Assembly: GCF_007714205.1 (NCBI RefSeq)
Contig: NZ_VMQU01000030.1
Location: 1 to 46,289 of the forward strand
Reading direction: 5' to 3'
DNA length: 46,289 nucleotides
Source: Mycobacterium helveticum
GTDB lineage: Bacteria > Actinomycetota > Actinomycetes > Mycobacteriales > Mycobacteriaceae
The position numbers and the translations under genes are program-made. This document shows positions 8,552 through 19,960 of this stretch, one piece after another. How positions within the stretch are numbered: position 1 is the first letter of the stretch; each line of letters opens with the position of its first letter. Under the pieces are notes generated by a model that searched no databases, was not told the DNA's origin, and was given only the letters and a program-made list of their open reading frames with translations.

Positions 8552-8964
8552 GCGAGGATGACCCCGCGTGGCTGCTCGTCCACGCGGTGGAACAAGCCCG
8601 CTTAGAACAGGGGTTGTCCAAACATGATCTGGCACGCCTGGCGCGCGTGGCGCGGCCTACGATCTCGCGGCTGATCAACCATGGCATGGTCCCGTCTCGT
8701 GCGGCCACGCTGGATAGGATCGGCTCGGCGCTGGGCTGGGAGGCCGGGACGTGTGCGGCCTTGTTGGCCGGCCAACCCCTACCGGGTCCACGCGCGCCGG
8801 TGACTCGCTCGGCCCAGCTCGTCGCAGCGCGGCTCACCGAGATTGCCGAGGAGGCGCGGTCGGCCGCCGGTGCTGCCGAGCAGTCGATTCTGCGGCTGAA
8901 AACCATCGAGGAGCGTGCGCGTGCGGCTGCGCAGTTCGTGCTGGGCGGTTCAGTAGCTGATTAA
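8548..8964 (+). CDS. XRE-type helix-turn-helix regulator inside the ESX operon
   Basis: A 138-residue protein. Residues of roughly 10-65 form a Cro/CI-like helix-turn-helix (EQGLSKHDLARLARVARPTISRLI), followed by LDRIGSALGWEAGT and an Ala-rich helical tail of about 55 residues that may form a coiled coil. The TTG start overlaps the eccCb stop as TTGA, so it is translationally coupled to the secretion motor. A regulator at this position suggests feedback on the ESX operon. It shares its overall plan, including the LD..LGW..G segment and a helical tail, with the minus-strand regulator at 22750-23157. DNA target and ligand are unknown. Confidence 0.75.
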   Translation: MSEDDPAWLLVHAVEQARLEQGLSKHDLARLARVARPTISRLINHGMVPSRAATLDRIGSALGWEAGTCAALLAGQPLPGPRAPVTRSAQLVAARLTEIAEEARSAAGAAEQSILRLKTIEERARAAAQFVLGGSVAD

Positions 8965-9200
8965 GCGGTCGATCTGGACCGATTCATGCGTCGGCATGGG
9001 CCTTTGTCGCTCGGTGATGCGTGGCGGTATTTCGCCAGGTGAGCGGCGCCGTAGAGGGTGTCGGGAAACAGGGGGTGTTGCCTTGTGTGGAATGTCGGAG
9101 GTTTGGTTGCCGGTGTCCCTGGGGGCGGTTATCGTCGCATCAAACGGCGGCTTTATTGCTCGTGGGGCGAATGGGATATGTGGACAGGGGTGGGATTGCA

Positions 9201-9497
9201 ATGATGTTCATTGAGGCGCCGGCGCTGGCGGCGCAGGCAGCATCAGAGGGCGCAGGCGGGGCGACCACGGCGGCCACTCTTGCCGCTGGGGCACCAGCGA
9301 TGGGCGCTGTGCTGCCGATGGGCGGCGAGGAAGTGTCGGCAATGTTCGCTCAAGCTATCGCCGCGCACGGCGCGCAGTTCTTGGCGGCAGGTGCTCTAGG
9401 TGTGGCTCAGCGGGAGGCGTTCGCAGCCACCGTGGCTACGTCGGCGGCCACCTACACCGCTATGGATGCGGTCGGCAAGGCGCTGCTGTCGCTGTAG
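9201..9497 (+). CDS. PE family protein (ESX substrate)
   Basis: A short, complete PE protein of 98 residues with no extension beyond the PE domain. It starts MMFIEAPALAAQAA, is alanine-rich and helical throughout, and has GGEEVSAMFAQ in the middle, as PE proteins do. Near the end SAATYTAMDAV supplies a YxxxD secretion motif, which EccC systems recognise. It precedes a PPE gene by 15 bases; PE and PPE form a helical heterodimer exported together with help from EspG. The ATG at 9204 is an alternative start. The 236 bases between this gene and the XRE gene hold no recognisable gene and could contain a promoter for the substrate genes. Confidence 0.88.
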   Translation: MMFIEAPALAAQAASEGAGGATTAATLAAGAPAMGAVLPMGGEEVSAMFAQAIAAHGAQFLAAGALGVAQREAFAATVATSAATYTAMDAVGKALLSL

Positions 9498-9512
9498 CGC
9501 GGCGGTGCACTG

Positions 9513-10994
9513 ATGTACTGGGGTATCCCACCAGAGATCAACGCATTTCGGTTGACCAGGATGGGCGCGGGTCCAACGGCGCACGTCCCACAGATCACCG
9601 CCTACACGGCTGCTGCGGCCACGCACTTCGAGCAAGGGATGCAGCAGTCGGTGACCGCGATCGCGACCGCGCCGGTTTTCCAGGGCTCTGGCGGAATGGG
9701 GATGCTCGATAGTGCCACGCCGATGGCGGCCTGGCAGCAGACCGCCGGGCTGCATGCAGAGACTGCGGCGGCCACCATCCAAACTGGGTTGACTGCGTAC
9801 AGCGCGGCCGTGTCCGCGACCATTCCTCATGAAGTGGTGGTGGCCAACCGGGTCCGCGAGGCCACTTTGGAATCAACAAATTTCATGGGGATCAACACCC
9901 CAGCGATCGCCGAGGCGAATGCTGAATATGGGGAGTATTGGTCGCAGAACGCCGGGGCCATGGTCGGCTACTTGGGCGCTATGGCCCCTGTCGTGAGCGC
10001 GCTGACCGTTCCCTTGCCGACGTTGCCTGATATGAGCAATCCGCTGGGGGCGACGGCCGGCTTGGCAGGGTTGGTCGGCGACGGGGTTGGTGCTGGCGTG
10101 CAGGCCTTAGGGTCGGGCATTAGCGCCGGTGGGGGAGTGGTGTCGGCTGGCAGTGGGATCAGCACAGGCGTGGCCACTGGGATCTCGAGCGGCGTGTTCA
10201 ACGGCACGGGAGCAGGCGTGCAGGCCGCAGGGTCGCCCACTGGTGGGCAAACCCCGGCACCGCAGCCAGCGACCACCGGCACGACCGCGGGGCAGGGCGT
10301 GCCCGCAACGACGGGCACCGGCCAGGGCGTCACGAGTAACGCGCCGCAGGGAAAAGCTCCACCGTTGCAGGCGGGTCAAGGCGGTCAGCCGCCCCTGGAA
10401 GAGTCTGGACAGTCGTTGCTCGGCCAACTCACCCAGGCGCCAACCGAAATGATGAGTTCGCTCAGTTCACCACTGGAGTCACTGGGGCAGCTCCCGTCGA
10501 GTGCCAGTGGCCAACTAAGCGGCCTGATGGGCCCGTTGTCGGCGCTGACCGGTGGAATGTCCGGTGGATTGGGTGGGCCCCCAGCCGGGGGAGCACCGGG
10601 ATTCAGCGCAGCCAGTGCACCGTGGTCGGGACTAAGTGGCGCCAACGGCGGCTTCGCCGGGGGCGCGTCAGCGGTTGCCGCGGCGTTGACGAAACCGTCT
10701 GCTGGCGGGCTAGGTGGGCCTGTGGGCGTGCCGGGCGGCTGGTGGGCCGACGTGGCTGATGGCGCTGAAACAGACGAGCAACCGGCTGCGGGACTGCGAA
10801 GCGGCGCGGCAGCGGGCAGAGGAGCCATGGCGCCCGGAATGTATGGACCCATGGCGGCAACGGGGCGCTCCGGACGCGGCAGTGAATATGCCGATGTCAG
10901 CGAGCAGGATAAGACGATCACGCTACCGGCCTCCGCGCATGCGGCGCCGGTGCTCACGTCTGAGGGCGTGGTCCACGTCGGGCAGGGAGGATAA
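9513..10994 (+). CDS. PPE family protein (ESX substrate)
   Basis: A 493-residue PPE protein. The N-terminus reads MYWGIPPEINAFRL, and the PPE domain of about 180 residues includes the conserved TNFMGINTPAIAEANAEYGEYWSQNAGAM region. The rest is Gly/Ala/Pro/Ser-rich, low complexity, and ends in a more ordered tail (SEQDKTITLPASAHAAPVL). It follows the PE gene closely and should pair with it; the hydrophobic tip of the PPE domain is the expected EspG contact. Secreted or surface location is family knowledge. In the plasmid setting it may act at the donor-recipient interface, which is inference. Confidence 0.9.
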   Translation: MYWGIPPEINAFRLTRMGAGPTAHVPQITAYTAAAATHFEQGMQQSVTAIATAPVFQGSGGMGMLDSATPMAAWQQTAGLHAETAAATIQTGLTAYSAAVSATIPHEVVVANRVREATLESTNFMGINTPAIAEANAEYGEYWSQNAGAMVGYLGAMAPVVSALTVPLPTLPDMSNPLGATAGLAGLVGDGVGAGVQALGSGISAGGGVVSAGSGISTGVATGISSGVFNGTGAGVQAAGSPTGGQTPAPQPATTGTTAGQGVPATTGTGQGVTSNAPQGKAPPLQAGQGGQPPLEESGQSLLGQLTQAPTEMMSSLSSPLESLGQLPSSASGQLSGLMGPLSALTGGMSGGLGGPPAGGAPGFSAASAPWSGLSGANGGFAGGASAVAAALTKPSAGGLGGPVGVPGGWWADVADGAETDEQPAAGLRSGAAAGRGAMAPGMYGPMAATGRSGRGSEYADVSEQDKTITLPASAHAAPVLTSEGVVHVGQGG

Positions 10995-11072
10995 CTCCCG
11001 GCAGGGGCCCGGGTCATTGCTGAACTGATCGAACCAGCGGTAACCACTTGCTAGTGAAGGAGATACACCATC

Positions 11073-11375
11073 ATGGCGTTGAACGCCGATGTCGCCCAGA
11101 TGCTTTCGGGCGCAAGTCAATTGTCGAACATTCAACAAGAGGTGCTGTCGGCGTTGGGCCGTTATGTCACCATGAACCAGAACCTCACCGGTACTGGGTT
11201 TAGTGGTGATGCGGCGCTGGCCTCCATGGCCACCACCGAGGACATCAACCGGACCGGCCAACAGGTCAGCCAGCGGTTTCAGAGCGTCATCGACATAATG
11301 AAGCGCTCGGCGCACCAGTACCAAGAAACGAACGCGCAGAACCGCGCGGCGCTGGGCTCCATCCAGTCGACCTGA
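11073..11375 (+). CDS. EsxB-like WXG100 protein with FSG in place of WXG
   Basis: A 100-residue helical-hairpin protein in the EsxB (CFP-10) position. The turn that normally carries WXG reads TGFSGDAAL, so Phe replaces Trp. The C-terminal helix ends HQYQETNAQNRAALGS, which has Tyr but no acidic residue at the usual YxxxD/E position. The ATG at 11073 has an AAGGAG site about ten bases upstream. It should form a heterodimer with the next gene product and be exported by the ESX system. The changed turn is common among minor Esx proteins and does not imply loss of function. Confidence 0.85.
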   Translation: MALNADVAQMLSGASQLSNIQQEVLSALGRYVTMNQNLTGTGFSGDAALASMATTEDINRTGQQVSQRFQSVIDIMKRSAHQYQETNAQNRAALGSIQST

Positions 11376-11423
11376 CCGCGGCCAATCTTTCAGACATCGA
11401 ACGACTTTCAGAGGAGAATGGTT

Positions 11424-11717
11424 ATGGATTCAATGCGTTACGACCACGCCATGATCGCCGATCACGTGTCGGCCCAGGCGCAGCTGGTCGCTCACATGAA
11501 CGATCTGCGTACCCGGGCCATGGGAACAATCAACCAGGTCGCCACAGTCTGGACGCAGCATGGTTCTGACGCTGCCCAGGTCGCCATGCACGAGATCGAT
11601 CAGGCGTTCCAGGCGGTGTTCACCACGATCGAGCGCCATGGACAGGCCCAGGGGCACGCGTCGACGAATGCGCTGGGCACCGACCACGCGGTCCAGGCTG
11701 GTTTCCGGGGCTTGTGA
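11424..11717 (+). CDS. EsxA-like WXG100 protein
   Basis: A 97-residue protein in the EsxA (ESAT-6) position. The turn reads VWTQHGSDAAQ: the Trp is kept, but the glycine is shifted to W-x-x-x-G. An ATG at 11418 is also in frame, but GAGGAG (11411-11416) almost touches it, whereas it is spaced seven bases from the ATG at 11424, so the latter is preferred. Two amphipathic helices flank the turn, as in the family. The stop overlaps the GTG of espG by four bases. It is the expected partner of the EsxB-like protein in an exported heterodimer. Confidence 0.82.
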   Translation: MDSMRYDHAMIADHVSAQAQLVAHMNDLRTRAMGTINQVATVWTQHGSDAAQVAMHEIDQAFQAVFTTIERHGQAQGHASTNALGTDHAVQAGFRGL

Positions 11718-12655
11718 CCGAGACCGGAACCGCGGTTGCAGCGCGGCTGTCGACCACGTCGGAAGGTTTGTGGTTGACAGCCGCGCTTTGCGGTGTGGCT
11801 CAATTGCCACCTGCCCTCAAGATCCGGCCCATTGGGGCGGTGCAGGCCACCATCGCGGCTCACCCCGGGATGGAGGTGCTCGAAAACGCGGGGATTTGTC
11901 AGGGCGGCGAGGTTGACCCCAGCGTGGCCTCTTGGGTGCGGGCCTTGGGGCGTCCCGACGTCGAGATTGACGTGACGATTACCCGCCCCGAGATCCGACC
12001 GGAGCGGCTTGAAGGCCCACCAGCGGTCTTCACCGCCCCGGAGGACGCGATTGAGGCCGCCGAGGCGCTGGCACGGTGGTACGCCCAGCGGCCTCCCCAG
12101 CGAGTTGTGACATTGTGCCGGCGCGATAACGCGTGGGTGGCCGCCGCGCGGCTCTGGCGCCCGGGCCAAGACACCAGCGATGAGGTTGTGGTCACCCCGC
12201 TGGGTGGGACCGAGATCGCGCACGTCGTCGTCGACACGATAGGGCCGGCCGACCCGGCCCAATTCCACGGCATCAATAGCGAAGCAGCGGTACTCAATAC
12301 AGTTCTGTCGGCCTGGCAGGCCAACCCCGCCATCGACATCATCGCGGGCCTCGTAGAGGTTGGACTTTCAGTTCCCCAGGCGCGGCTAGTCGAAGCGGTC
12401 GCCGACCGGGGCACCACCCGCGCGGTTATCGGCGCGGCCGAATTCTCTATCAGTGGCCCGGCGCGGGCGCCGATGGCGGTGACCGTGGCTGACACCTTGA
12501 TCGGCCGCGTCGTTGTCAGCAACAGCGTTGGTCCTGACGGCAGGCAATGGACCACACTGCTGCCCGGCGCCGATCACGCAATCCACACGGCTGTGGTCGA
12601 GCTGCTCGAAACTTTGCCCTCGGGACGCGGCTGGGCGACTCATCAGCGGACATAA
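11714..12655 (+). CDS. espG: EspG-family PE/PPE chaperone
   Basis: A 313-residue cytosolic protein in the standard ESX position for EspG, just after esxA and before an EspI-like gene. It has the family's alternating alpha/beta layout, with an N-terminal TSEGLWLTAALCGV segment, a mid-protein VVTLCRRDNAWVAAARLW strand pair, and a C-terminal part ending ETLPSGRGW. EspG binds the tip of its cognate PPE protein, keeps the PE/PPE dimer soluble and steers it to the right ESX system. The GTG start at 11714 overlaps the esxA stop (GTGA). The EspG family is divergent, so the call relies on both sequence pattern and context. Confidence 0.82.
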   Translation: MTETGTAVAARLSTTSEGLWLTAALCGVAQLPPALKIRPIGAVQATIAAHPGMEVLENAGICQGGEVDPSVASWVRALGRPDVEIDVTITRPEIRPERLEGPPAVFTAPEDAIEAAEALARWYAQRPPQRVVTLCRRDNAWVAAARLWRPGQDTSDEVVVTPLGGTEIAHVVVDTIGPADPAQFHGINSEAAVLNTVLSAWQANPAIDIIAGLVEVGLSVPQARLVEAVADRGTTRAVIGAAEFSISGPARAPMAVTVADTLIGRVVVSNSVGPDGRQWTTLLPGADHAIHTAVVELLETLPSGRGWATHQRT

Positions 12656-12784
12656 AATTTCGATACAGGCGAATATGGTGTCCGTTGTAGACGGATGAAA
12701 ACCGTGGTTGTTACTGTCGCGCTGTGGCCAAATTATGTGGCGCTAAGCGAAATTCGAATACGTCTGGTGACGAGGGGACACGGT

Positions 12785-14305
12785 ATGACAAGTCCGCATG
12801 AGCGTGAGGAACGCGACTTTTTCAATGGCCTGGCGGCAGGTCCGCCGCCCGAGACGCAGCCCGCGCCAGGCGCAGTTGAGCCCAGCCATCCCAACAACAG
12901 CGGCGAACCGACGAGCGATGATGGGCGGCCGCGGTTTTCACCCCCGGAGGCCGCTCTTGGGCTCCCCGCCCAGGATGCGACGCCGGCGCCGTCTTCGGCG
13001 CCCCAACAAGCCCCGGGTTGGCAGCCGCCGCGGTTTTCGCCCCCGGAGGGCACCTTGGCACCCCAGGGCCAAGACACCCCTCCGCCACCTCCGTGGGCGC
13101 AGCAGGCCGGTCCCCATCAGCAGGGGACGCCCAGCGAAAGCTACGGTTCCTCAAGTCAATTGGGCCGCCCACCGCAGGGAGTGTCGGAGGCGGCGCTCGG
13201 TGGGCGTCACGGCGCACCGCAGCCAGCCGGTCACGCAGATCCCAGCCAGGTTGCGCGTCCGTATCCGCCGGCAGAAGAACATGGTTGGCGTGCGCCAACA
13301 CCCCAACCGTCGCCTCGCACCGCGGGCACGCCACGGTCTTCGGACGCGCTGCGAGAGCACCTGCGCGCCACGGACTTGATTGCCCCACACAAGGAGGCGC
13401 CATCCAAGGGGTGGCGCAGGGCGTTGCTCAAGGTTTCTGGTGGGCTGATTAACGTCGGTGAGTCCAGCGACGAGCGCACAGTGCGTGGCCTCAAGGCTGC
13501 GATCGGGGCCAATTTGCGTGGCACTTATACCGTCGTGGTGCTTGGTGGCAAGGGCGGTTCGGGCAAGACCGCGATGACTGTCGCGACCGCCAGTGAGTTT
13601 GCACGCAATCGTAACGACCAAGTGGTCGCTGTCGACGCCGATCCGGCACAGGCCGCAAATTTGGCGGCTCGGGTGGATCCCAAGGCGTCATCGCTGCGTG
13701 CGATTAACGACGACCTTAATCTTCATCGCTACGCCGATGTTGGGGCCTTGACGGGCCACAACCAAGTTGGTTTAGACGTTGTGGCTTCCCCGCGCCATGG
13801 AGGCGCTCGCGGGGAGGGGTTGACCGCTGATGAGTTCAGCAAGGGCCATATGCGTCTACAACGGTTCTACAGTGTGCTTTTCGTTGACTGCGGTGTCGAT
13901 CTCGAACACGAGGTGATGAAGGGTGTGTTCGAGCGCGCCGATGCGGTGTTGATGGTGGCCTCGGCCGTCCCGGACGGCGCCGAAGGCGCGAGCACCAATT
14001 TCGAGTGGTTGCGCGACGAAGGCTATCACCAGTTGCTGTCGCGAACAGTGTTGGTGATCAACCACATTCGCCCGGCGCGCAATCGGAAGGATCGTAAGGA
14101 GGCGGCCAAACTGGTCGCCACACTCAGGGAGCATTTCGGGAGCTGGGTCAAAAACGATCGCATTATCGAGGTACCCTTTGACCCCCACATCGCCTCGGCG
14201 GGCGAGTTGGACCTTCGAAGGGTCAACCCTAAGACCGCCAGGGCGGTGCTTAAGACCGCCGCCGCATTGGCGGCAGGGTTCTCGACAGCGGCCGATGCCC
14301 GATGA
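12785..14305 (+). CDS. espI: EspI-like ESX-associated ATPase with proline-rich N-terminus
   Basis: A 506-residue protein in two parts. Residues 1-210 are proline-rich and disordered, including a near-duplicate RFSPPE segment. The rest is a MinD/ParA-like SIMIBI ATPase with deviant Walker A GGKGGSGKT at residues 254-262 and a following VVAVDADPAQAAN strand. This matches EspI of ESX loci, which is reported to modulate secretion in response to ATP level in ESX-1. An ATG at 12695 is also in frame, but 12785 is chosen because GAGGGG lies about seven bases before it and MTSPHEREERDFF is a natural start. The stop overlaps eccD by four bases. A DNA-partition role is less likely, given the operon position and the proline-rich region. 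Confidence 0.82.
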   Translation: MTSPHEREERDFFNGLAAGPPPETQPAPGAVEPSHPNNSGEPTSDDGRPRFSPPEAALGLPAQDATPAPSSAPQQAPGWQPPRFSPPEGTLAPQGQDTPPPPPWAQQAGPHQQGTPSESYGSSSQLGRPPQGVSEAALGGRHGAPQPAGHADPSQVARPYPPAEEHGWRAPTPQPSPRTAGTPRSSDALREHLRATDLIAPHKEAPSKGWRRALLKVSGGLINVGESSDERTVRGLKAAIGANLRGTYTVVVLGGKGGSGKTAMTVATASEFARNRNDQVVAVDADPAQAANLAARVDPKASSLRAINDDLNLHRYADVGALTGHNQVGLDVVASPRHGGARGEGLTADEFSKGHMRLQRFYSVLFVDCGVDLEHEVMKGVFERADAVLMVASAVPDGAEGASTNFEWLRDEGYHQLLSRTVLVINHIRPARNRKDRKEAAKLVATLREHFGSWVKNDRIIEVPFDPHIASAGELDLRRVNPKTARAVLKTAAALAAGFSTAADAR

Positions 14306-15797
14306 CCACCGCCAATTCCGCACAACAGGCGCCGGAAGTCCCTCGGCTGTGCAAGGTTCATTTGCTGGTCGGGGATGACACGCTCATCGATTACGTCCTG
14401 CCTGCTGGGGTGGCGTTGATTGCGGTGATCGAGGACCTCATCCCGCGGGTCAATGCGATTCTCAAAGATCGCGGGCGGGCACCTCTTGATGACACGTTGA
14501 CCTTTCAACTGTGCCGTGCAGACGCCACTCCGCTCGATCCGCAGCGATCCCTTGATGACAGCCGTGTCTACGACGGGGACTTGTTGTGTCTCTTGCCTAC
14601 TGACGCCACCGAACGCTTCGCACCTGTCATTGAGGAGGTGTCGACGGCGCTGGCTCGTTCAGCACGCCAGCAGTTCGCCACAGTCGATGTCACGGTCGCG
14701 CGTCGGGTAGCCGGGGGGCTTTTCGCAGCGCTGGTCGCGTGGGCCGAGGTGATGTTGGCGCAGTTGTGGTGGCAACAGCACGGCTGGCTGCCCGCGGCGG
14801 TGTCGTGGGGATTAGCCGCCGTTTTCTTGGTGTCGGCGAGGGCGGCGACGCGGGCACGAGATGAGCAGCGACGCCGATCGGCGGACTTCCTGGTGTGGTC
14901 GGCGCTGATTTGCGCCGGTGCAGGCGCGGCGATGTCGGTGCCGGGACCACCCGGTGGCTGGCATGTGGTGGCCGCGACGGCCACCGTGTTGGCCGGCGTG
15001 GCGGCATTGACGATGCTGACCGGCCGCTATCTGACTGTGTTTGCGGGGATGGCTGTGGTCGGGTTATCTGCGGGCGCGGTGGCGGCGATCCACGCCAGCG
15101 GTTGGCGAGTGCTGCCAGCGCATCTGGCGGTCGTCTTCTTGGTAGCGGACCTGGTGCTAGTGACGTTTGCAACCAGCATCGGGATCGTGGGGGCCGGAGT
15201 GCCCGGGCCATGGTTTCCTTCGGTCACTAACCGGGGGGTGTTTGAGACTCGAGAAGGCGCTGCCCTAAACACGGTGTCGCCGGTGGAGCGTCCGGGCAAT
15301 GAAACCGTTGAGCAGATCGCGACGTGGGCTCGGCGCGGCACCGCCATCGTGACGGGTCTGCTGGCTGGCGGCGCTGTGGTGTTGGTGGCGGCCGCGCGCT
15401 ATGCAGTGATGCCCGAAACTGGCGGCGGGTGGCGGTTTTTGGCATTCACGTTGGGGATTTGCGCAATCTTTCTGCTCCGGGCGCGCTCGTTTGTTGATCG
15501 CAATCAATCGGTGATGCTGGCCGTTGGTGCGGTCGTCGCGGTAGCGGTGGTGATCGGACGATACGCAAGCGCTCCCAACCCGGCTTCGCCGGTTGTCACC
15601 CTGATATGTGTTGGCGCAGCGCTAATGTTGGCCGGGGCGGGCCTGCTTGGAGCGCTGGTGGTGCCCAATGCGCGGATCAGCGCACCGGTAAACCGCGCCG
15701 TCGAAGTCAGCGAGTACATTCTGCTGATTTTCGTTGTGCCATGGGCGATCTGGCTGCTGAATCTGCTGTGGGTGGTACGAAATGCGGTCCACGGCTG

Positions 15798-15798
<1 letters not shown>
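14302..15798 (+). CDS. eccD: ESX core membrane protein EccD
   Basis: A 498-residue EccD. Residues of about 1-100 form the cytoplasmic ubiquitin-like domain (CKVHLLVGDDTLIDYVLP and following). From about residue 135 to the end there is a dense series of hydrophobic spans, consistent with the family's eleven transmembrane helices. EccD forms a large dimeric membrane vestibule in the ESX complex, and its ubiquitin-like domain contacts EccC. The ATG overlaps the espI stop (ATGA), and the stop overlaps the mycP start by one base (TGATG). Length is normal for the family. Confidence 0.92.
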
Positions 15799-17434
<1,636 letters not shown>

Positions 17435-17435
<1 letters not shown>

Positions 17436-18979
17436 TGAAGCAACGGTTTGTCTCGGCCCGTATCGCACCCCGCGCCGTGGTCACCGGCGAAGTGGTCGCA
17501 GGTCTGGTTGCGCTGGCACTGAGCGCCACGCTGGATTCGTGGCCGATCGCCGTCGCCAGCGGCGCCGCGACCGGACTGGTGATCTGTGTGCTGACCTTCC
17601 GGGAGCGCACCGTGTGGCAGTGGGCGTGGCGGGCCATGTCCTGGACGCGCCGCCGGGTGCGCAGACTCCAGCTGCCTCAACCGGTCGATGTCACCCTCAA
17701 CGAGCACACAGTCGGTGTTGTGATCGACGGGCACACCGTGTCCACGATGATCACTGTGCTGGGCAAGCCTTACATCCCCACCCTATTGCACGCCGACCAC
17801 ACCAAAACACTTAATACCGTGCCGATTAGCGTAATCGCACAAGAGATGCAGCGCTGCGGGTTGAGTGTTGATGTCGACATCATCTGCGAGGGCAGCCGCA
17901 CAGCCAGAGACAACTATGCCGAACTGTATGAAGCGGCGCTACGGGGGCTGCCGGCGGCCGGTCAGCGTAGCGTGACGTTGGTAGTCCGCTTCGATACGCG
18001 CAGCGACCGCATTCTGCCTGGACTGCTGTGGCGGCGAGACACGATCGGCGCGGCGGTGGCGGCTTCTCAGCGCATCACCAGAGCGCTGTGCCAAACAAAC
18101 TGTCGTGCAAGGCTTTTGACCGCAGCGCAGATGAACGACGCGGTAGCGGCCAGCCTGGGTGGGCCCGAAAACGCGACAGCTTCTTACCAGGACCGCTGGA
18201 CGAATCTGCAGCGCGGCGGGAAGGCCTATGTCACAGCGTATTTCTTCAGCGCCAGTGACGTGCGCTCTGCTCAACTCGACGACGTGTGGGCCTACCAGAG
18301 CGACCACACGACCCTGGTGATCGCGTTGCGCAGCGATCCTGCCGGCGTGCGGGCTTCAGCCCTCGTCCGGTTGACCACCGTGCAACCGCTTGCCAGCTCG
18401 CCGCGGCTGGTGCTCAACCCGATGGCGGGCCGACAGTGGGAAGCGTTGGCGCTGACCTTGCCTGGGTGCAGGCGGCTGAGGTTGCCATCAACGCCAGTAA
18501 CTACCGAACTCAACACAGCTGTCGTAGCCGGCGCATCGGGTGTTCTGCTGGGTGAACTGCGAGACGCTATGCTGTTGATGCCGATATCAGATCCCGCGGC
18601 CCCCACCCGAATTGCTCTGCACGCCGATGATGACCAGGCGGTGAAACGGCTGATTCGCCGGGCGGCCGCAGCAGGCGAACAGGTCGCCGTTTACGACCCC
18701 ACTGGGCGTTGGACAATGACGTCTGCTTCCCCACGGATCTGGACGACGCGCGACGTCACAGCCCAGCCGCCACGTCCTCCGACGATGGTGGTACACAATG
18801 GTCGCGTCAACAACTACCCACCCGCGCGCACATCGATCACGGTCGGCGATGTGCCCGCCAGCGCTGCACCCGATATCCGTATCGAACAGCGGGGCGAGCG
18901 AATCACCGTGAAAACACAGCGTTTTCGCACCACGTTGAGGTCTGTGACATTCCGCAACGAGGATGCTTATCTGCGGTAA
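17435..18979 (+). CDS. eccE: ESX core membrane protein EccE
   Basis: A 514-residue protein with two N-terminal membrane spans (about residues 15-55) separated by a short loop, then a Trp/Arg-rich juxtamembrane segment and a long soluble domain. This is the EccE layout and its normal place as the last core gene after mycP. EccE sits at the edge of the ESX membrane complex and stabilises it. The ATG at 17435 shares one base with the mycP stop. EccE is the least conserved core subunit, so the identification rests on topology, size and position. Confidence 0.85.
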
Positions 18980-19044
18980 TCGATCCTCCCAATGTGGCTG
19001 ACTTTGGTAGACGAATACCGGGGTGGGAGTGCACGATTGCGGGT

Positions 19045-19866
19045 ATGGCTTGCGATAGCGCCCGCAGCACTCCCGCCGATACCGATCCGAAAACCCACCG
19101 GCGCGCAGTGCGTTTCTTTTGGGTGGTGTTGATAGGAGCAAGCGCGGCCTCGATCGCTGGCAACGCGTTACACGCGATCGTGCAGGCCGATCACGTCGCC
19201 CCGGCGCTGGCGGCCGCGGTGGCCACGGCCCCACCTCTGGTATTGCTCGGGTCCACGGAAGGGCTCTCGCTGCTCATCAAGGTGCACCGCCGGCCCACCT
19301 TGACGTTCTGGGCGGCGGTGATCATGACGCTGTTACTGGGGGCCGGTGCGTTTCGCCTGTCATTTGATGCGTTGTGCAGCTTGGCTATCCGGTGCGGTAT
19401 CCGCCCAAGCTTGGCATGGTTGTGGCCGCTGATCATTGACGTCACGACCGCGCAGGCCACCGTTGCGCTGGTAGCCCTGACCCGGCTCCTACACAGCCGC
19501 GCCGAGGCGCCGCCGGCCCTCGTCGAGGAGGACGTCCCGGTGTCCCTGTCGGCGACACCTCTGCCAGTCGCTGGGTCCTCAGCAGGTGAGCGTGATAGGG
19601 CCATGGTGGCGGTCGAGCCGGACCGGTCGCTGTCATCGGTTCCAAGAGTGGACGCCGCTGTGCCCCCGCGAGAGCGTCATGAACACGCCGTACGCACAGT
19701 GATGGCATCGAAAAGAACCAAGCAGCCTGCAGAAATCATTGACGCTGTGCTGCGCCGCCACGCTGACGGGCAAAAGCCGGGTGAAATCTCAGAGGAACTC
19801 AAGCTGCACCACACAACGGTGAACCGGATACTGGCGACGGCGCTCCACTCGGCAGCGGCGGTGTAA
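19045..19866 (+). CDS. DUF2637-type membrane protein with C-terminal helix-turn-helix-like segment
   Basis: A 273-residue protein. The N-terminal half has about four hydrophobic segments (FFWVVLIGASAASIAGNAL; AATAPPLVLLGSTEGLSLLI; FWAAVIMTLLLGAGAF; WLWPLIIDVTTAQATVALVAL), the pattern of DUF2637 proteins on actinobacterial plasmids. The second half is hydrophilic and ends with EIIDAVLRRHADGQKPGEISEELKLHHTTVNRIL split across a likely helix-turn-helix. The ATG at 19045 is chosen because the longer frame from 18709 overlaps eccE. It precedes the VirD4-like gene and may provide that protein's membrane anchor, which is inference. Related proteins are linked to plasmid spread in streptomycetes. Confidence 0.7.
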   Translation: MACDSARSTPADTDPKTHRRAVRFFWVVLIGASAASIAGNALHAIVQADHVAPALAAAVATAPPLVLLGSTEGLSLLIKVHRRPTLTFWAAVIMTLLLGAGAFRLSFDALCSLAIRCGIRPSLAWLWPLIIDVTTAQATVALVALTRLLHSRAEAPPALVEEDVPVSLSATPLPVAGSSAGERDRAMVAVEPDRSLSSVPRVDAAVPPRERHEHAVRTVMASKRTKQPAEIIDAVLRRHADGQKPGEISEELKLHHTTVNRILATALHSAAAV

Positions 19867-19960
19867 ACCCGAAGCTTCCGCCGCAGTGACCTACGTCCGG
19901 CGATCGCGAATGTCGCTGCTTTGATAGACGTTCGCGGCCAGTGGCGCCCATGATGACGTA

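Noticed and set aside
12695..12784. Upstream start for the EspI-like protein
   Set aside because: The ATG at 12785 has a well-spaced GAGGGG and gives a natural N-terminus; the 30 extra residues look non-coding.
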